A stretch of 8,686 bases of DNA from Deltaproteobacteria bacterium (GTDB lineage Bacteria; UBA10199; JACPAL01; JACOUP01), in the NCBI GenBank assembly GCA_030649435.1, contig JAUSKE010000132.1:1-8686 (forward strand). Direction: 5' to 3'. Position numbers and translations under genes: made by a program. The notes beneath the pieces are model-generated. The model did not search any database, was not told where the DNA came from, and saw nothing but the letters and a program-made list of their open reading frames with translations. Below are positions 7,726 to 8,686 of this stretch, piece by piece (the stretch's first letter is position 1; the number at the start of each line of letters is the position of its first letter).

Positions 7726-7786
7726 TGTTTGTACAATAAAGATTTGCTCTATGAAATAGAGTGAAGCGTTATTGTTTACAAACACT
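7724..7786. terminator. Rod-like imperfect palindrome between convergent genes (putative bidirectional terminator)
   Basis: The outer arms AGTGTTTGTACAATAA (7724-7739) and TTATTGTTTACAAACACT (7769-7786) pair over 16 bases with two bulged T. Inside lies a second hairpin, CTCTAT (7747-7752), GAA loop, ATAGAG (7756-7761), which extends outward by about four more pairs including two G:U. The left arm begins inside the TAG stop of the phosphoesterase gene. Its position between two converging genes suggests transcription termination from both sides, but neither side has a U tract. A MITE-like relic or RNA-processing element is possible. Confidence 0.5.
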
Positions 7787-7787
7787 T

Positions 7788-7806
7788 GTGCAGCTACCAG
7801 CTGCAC
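7788..7806. repeat. Compact GC-rich hairpin at the 3' end of the minus-strand gene
   Basis: GTGCAGCT (7788-7795) and AGCTGCAC (7799-7806) are perfect 8-base inverted arms with an ACC loop. In the minus-strand mRNA the stem starts at the last base of the stop codon, so it would cap the 3' end of the diadenylate cyclase operon. There is no U tract after it, so it may stabilise the 3' end or act together with the adjacent palindrome. Confidence 0.5.
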
Positions 7807-7988
7807 TAGAGATCTTCAGGGGGGGAGGAAGGGCCCTTTTCTTGGGTTGTCTGTATTTCCTGGTAATTTCCAGAATCGTCTGGAAGGCTTTTGAGGAACT
7901 TTTCATAATCTTGTTTGCTCACAGTCCCTCGGCGCAAATTTTTACTCACAATACGGATGTCAAAAGACTTTTCCTGTTTGTCACTCAT
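7806..7988 (-). CDS. Small conserved-looking protein of unknown function, second gene of the diadenylate cyclase operon
   Basis: A 60-residue, soluble, highly charged protein with no signal peptide, membrane segment or Cys. It has a compact first part (FDIRIVSKNLRRG then DYEKFLKSLPD) and a low-complexity tail ending SSPPEDL. The basic NLRRG stretch followed by an acidic/aromatic helix could be a small helical domain. I do not recognise a named family; the pattern recalls short hypothetical proteins of deltaproteobacteria, from memory and unchecked. Reality is supported by a GAGGAG ribosome site at the right spacing and a gap of only 14 bases after the cyclase stop. A strong hairpin also lies exactly at its end. 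Co-expression suggests a role linked to c-di-AMP or simply an adjacent gene; no function can be assigned. Confidence 0.75.
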   Translation of the reverse strand: MSDKQEKSFDIRIVSKNLRRGTVSKQDYEKFLKSLPDDSGNYQEIQTTQEKGPSSPPEDL

Positions 7989-7993
7989 GAAAT

Positions 7994-7999
7994 CTCCTC
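7994..7999 (-). promoter_or_regulatory. Strong Shine-Dalgarno site for the 60-residue protein
   Basis: GAGGAG on the minus strand lies five bases before the ATG at 7988, in the 14-base gap after the cyclase stop. It is much stronger than the ribosome sites visible at the other starts in this window. It fixes the start of the small gene and suggests it is made efficiently. Confidence 0.75.
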
Positions 8000-8002
8000 G
8001 GT

Positions 8003-8686
8003 TTAACGGGGTTCGGGTCGAACTGGTTTTTCAATCTCCATCAAGATTTTACCATCCTTGAGGATCCGGACATCTCCGGTCGACTCCGATATCACAATGG
8101 CGATCGCTTTTGTCAAGGCTGTAATGCCGGCAGCGGCGATATGACGGGCGCCGAGACCACGGGGAAGGCTTTCGTTGTCACCGGAGGTGCTCAAATAACG
8201 CCCGGCTGTCAGGACAAGGCCATCGCTCGAGATGAGGAATGCCCCGTCGATGGCTGAGAATTCACGAAGGGTTTCCTTGATCATCGGGCTCAGGATGTTT
8301 CTCTCTTCATCAGAGTACCCTTTGAACGGGTTGATGATCATCTGCTTGGAGAGTTGCATCACTCGATCTTCATCTCCCAGAACAAAGATCGTTCCGATCG
8401 GTTTTCCTTCACGGCCGCGGGAGGCCAGTTCAATGGCAAAATTCAAGGCTTCCTGAAAAACCTCCGGTTTGACGTTTTCTGCAATCCCGCCGATGGCCTG
8501 AGCGGTCAAAATTTCTGCCTCCCGTCCTGTATCGACAAGGACGATACTATCCAGGGTCGCCATTTCGGTCGATCCTGTGACGAAGACAATTTTGTCCCCC
8601 AATTTGATCAAGCGTCTGGAGAGGGCGAGCATCACCCCGATCTTGACTGTTCCCATCCGTGTCATGTCGATGCGGGGGATATGGAC
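8003..8686 (-). CDS. Diadenylate cyclase (DisA_N/DAC domain, DacZ-like), 5'-truncated by the window edge
   Basis: Enzyme expected to condense two ATP into c-di-AMP. The frame is open to the window edge (VHIPRID before the internal Met at 8665), so the start lies outside; about 227 residues are visible. The C-terminal half is a DAC domain with the DGA motif (8240-8248) and a GLGARHI stretch where DAC enzymes carry RHR (RHI at 8138-8146). It then runs through STGDVRILKDGKI to a short tail, with no C-terminal DNA-binding HhH domain as in DisA and no visible membrane helices as in CdaA. The part before it (TRMGTVKIGVMLALSRRLIKLGDK, VLVDTGRE) resembles the pyruvate-kinase-like N-terminal domain of archaeal-type DacZ. 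That subfamily call is from memory. It is followed after 14 bases by the small gene at 7988. The substituted RHR position leaves activity unproved. Confidence 0.85.
   Translation of the reverse strand, partial: VHIPRIDMTRMGTVKIGVMLALSRRLIKLGDKIVFVTGSTEMATLDSIVLVDTGREAEILTAQAIGGIAENVKPEVFQEALNFAIELASRGREGKPIGTIFVLGDEDRVMQLSKQMIINPFKGYSDEERNILSPMIKETLREFSAIDGAFLISSDGLVLTAGRYLSTSGDNESLPRGLGARHIAAAGITALTKAIAIVISESTGDVRILKDGKILMEIEKPVRPEPR

Noticed and set aside
7447..7806. 119-codon minus-strand open frame starting in the convergent palindrome
   Set aside because: Mostly antisense to the metal-binding end of the phosphoesterase, and begins inside a hairpin without a ribosome site.
7724..7806. 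Integron attC or CRISPR-like site
   Set aside because: No GTTRRRY/RYYYAAC core pair at the arms, no integrase, no repeat-spacer periodicity. The foldback alone is not enough.
7761..8006. 81-codon plus-strand open frame opposite the small minus-strand gene
   Set aside because: No ribosome site. The opposite frame has GAGGAG, operon spacing and a hydrophilic compact protein, which is far better supported.
8003..8686. Assignment as DisA (DNA integrity scanning protein) or CdaA
   Set aside because: The protein ends soon after the DAC domain with no C-terminal HhH DNA-binding region, and the visible N-terminal part lacks CdaA membrane helices.

Overview
The window looks like ordinary chromosomal DNA of a Gram-negative-type bacterium with roughly balanced base composition. 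Tentatively it belongs to the deltaproteobacterial or a related candidate-phylum lineage. That placement rests on the archaeal/DacZ-like diadenylate cyclase, the short FDIR...NLRRG...KSLPD protein and the general style of the housekeeping genes; it is inference from memory, not a search result. No phage genes, transposase, integron, CRISPR array or RNA gene is visible.

Layout. On the plus strand: the 3' part of guaA (GMP synthase), then dnaE (replicative DNA polymerase III alpha) after about 43 bases. hflX (ribosome-splitting GTPase) follows, overlapping dnaE by one base. A 95-116 base intergenic region comes next, carrying a sigma70-like promoter and three stacked inverted repeats. After it lies a two-gene unit: a PgsA-type CDP-alcohol phosphatidyltransferase and, overlapping it by four bases, a calcineurin-like metallophosphoesterase with hydrophobic patches. 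An 80-base convergent intergenic region follows, occupied almost entirely by a long imperfect palindrome and a compact GC-rich hairpin. On the minus strand: a 60-codon gene of unknown function with a very strong ribosome binding site, and 14 bases upstream of it the 3' part of a diadenylate cyclase gene that runs out of the window.

How the genes fit together. The first three genes are housekeeping (GTP/dGTP precursor supply, replication, ribosome rescue) and probably share transcripts. The pgsA-like/phosphoesterase pair suggests membrane lipid synthesis, a synthase with a translationally coupled phosphatase or diphosphatase. The minus-strand pair suggests c-di-AMP signalling with an uncharacterised small co-expressed protein. 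The least explained parts are the lipid pair, the cyclase plus its small partner, and the two palindrome-rich intergenic regions. I see no clear evidence of a wholly new defence or mobile system.
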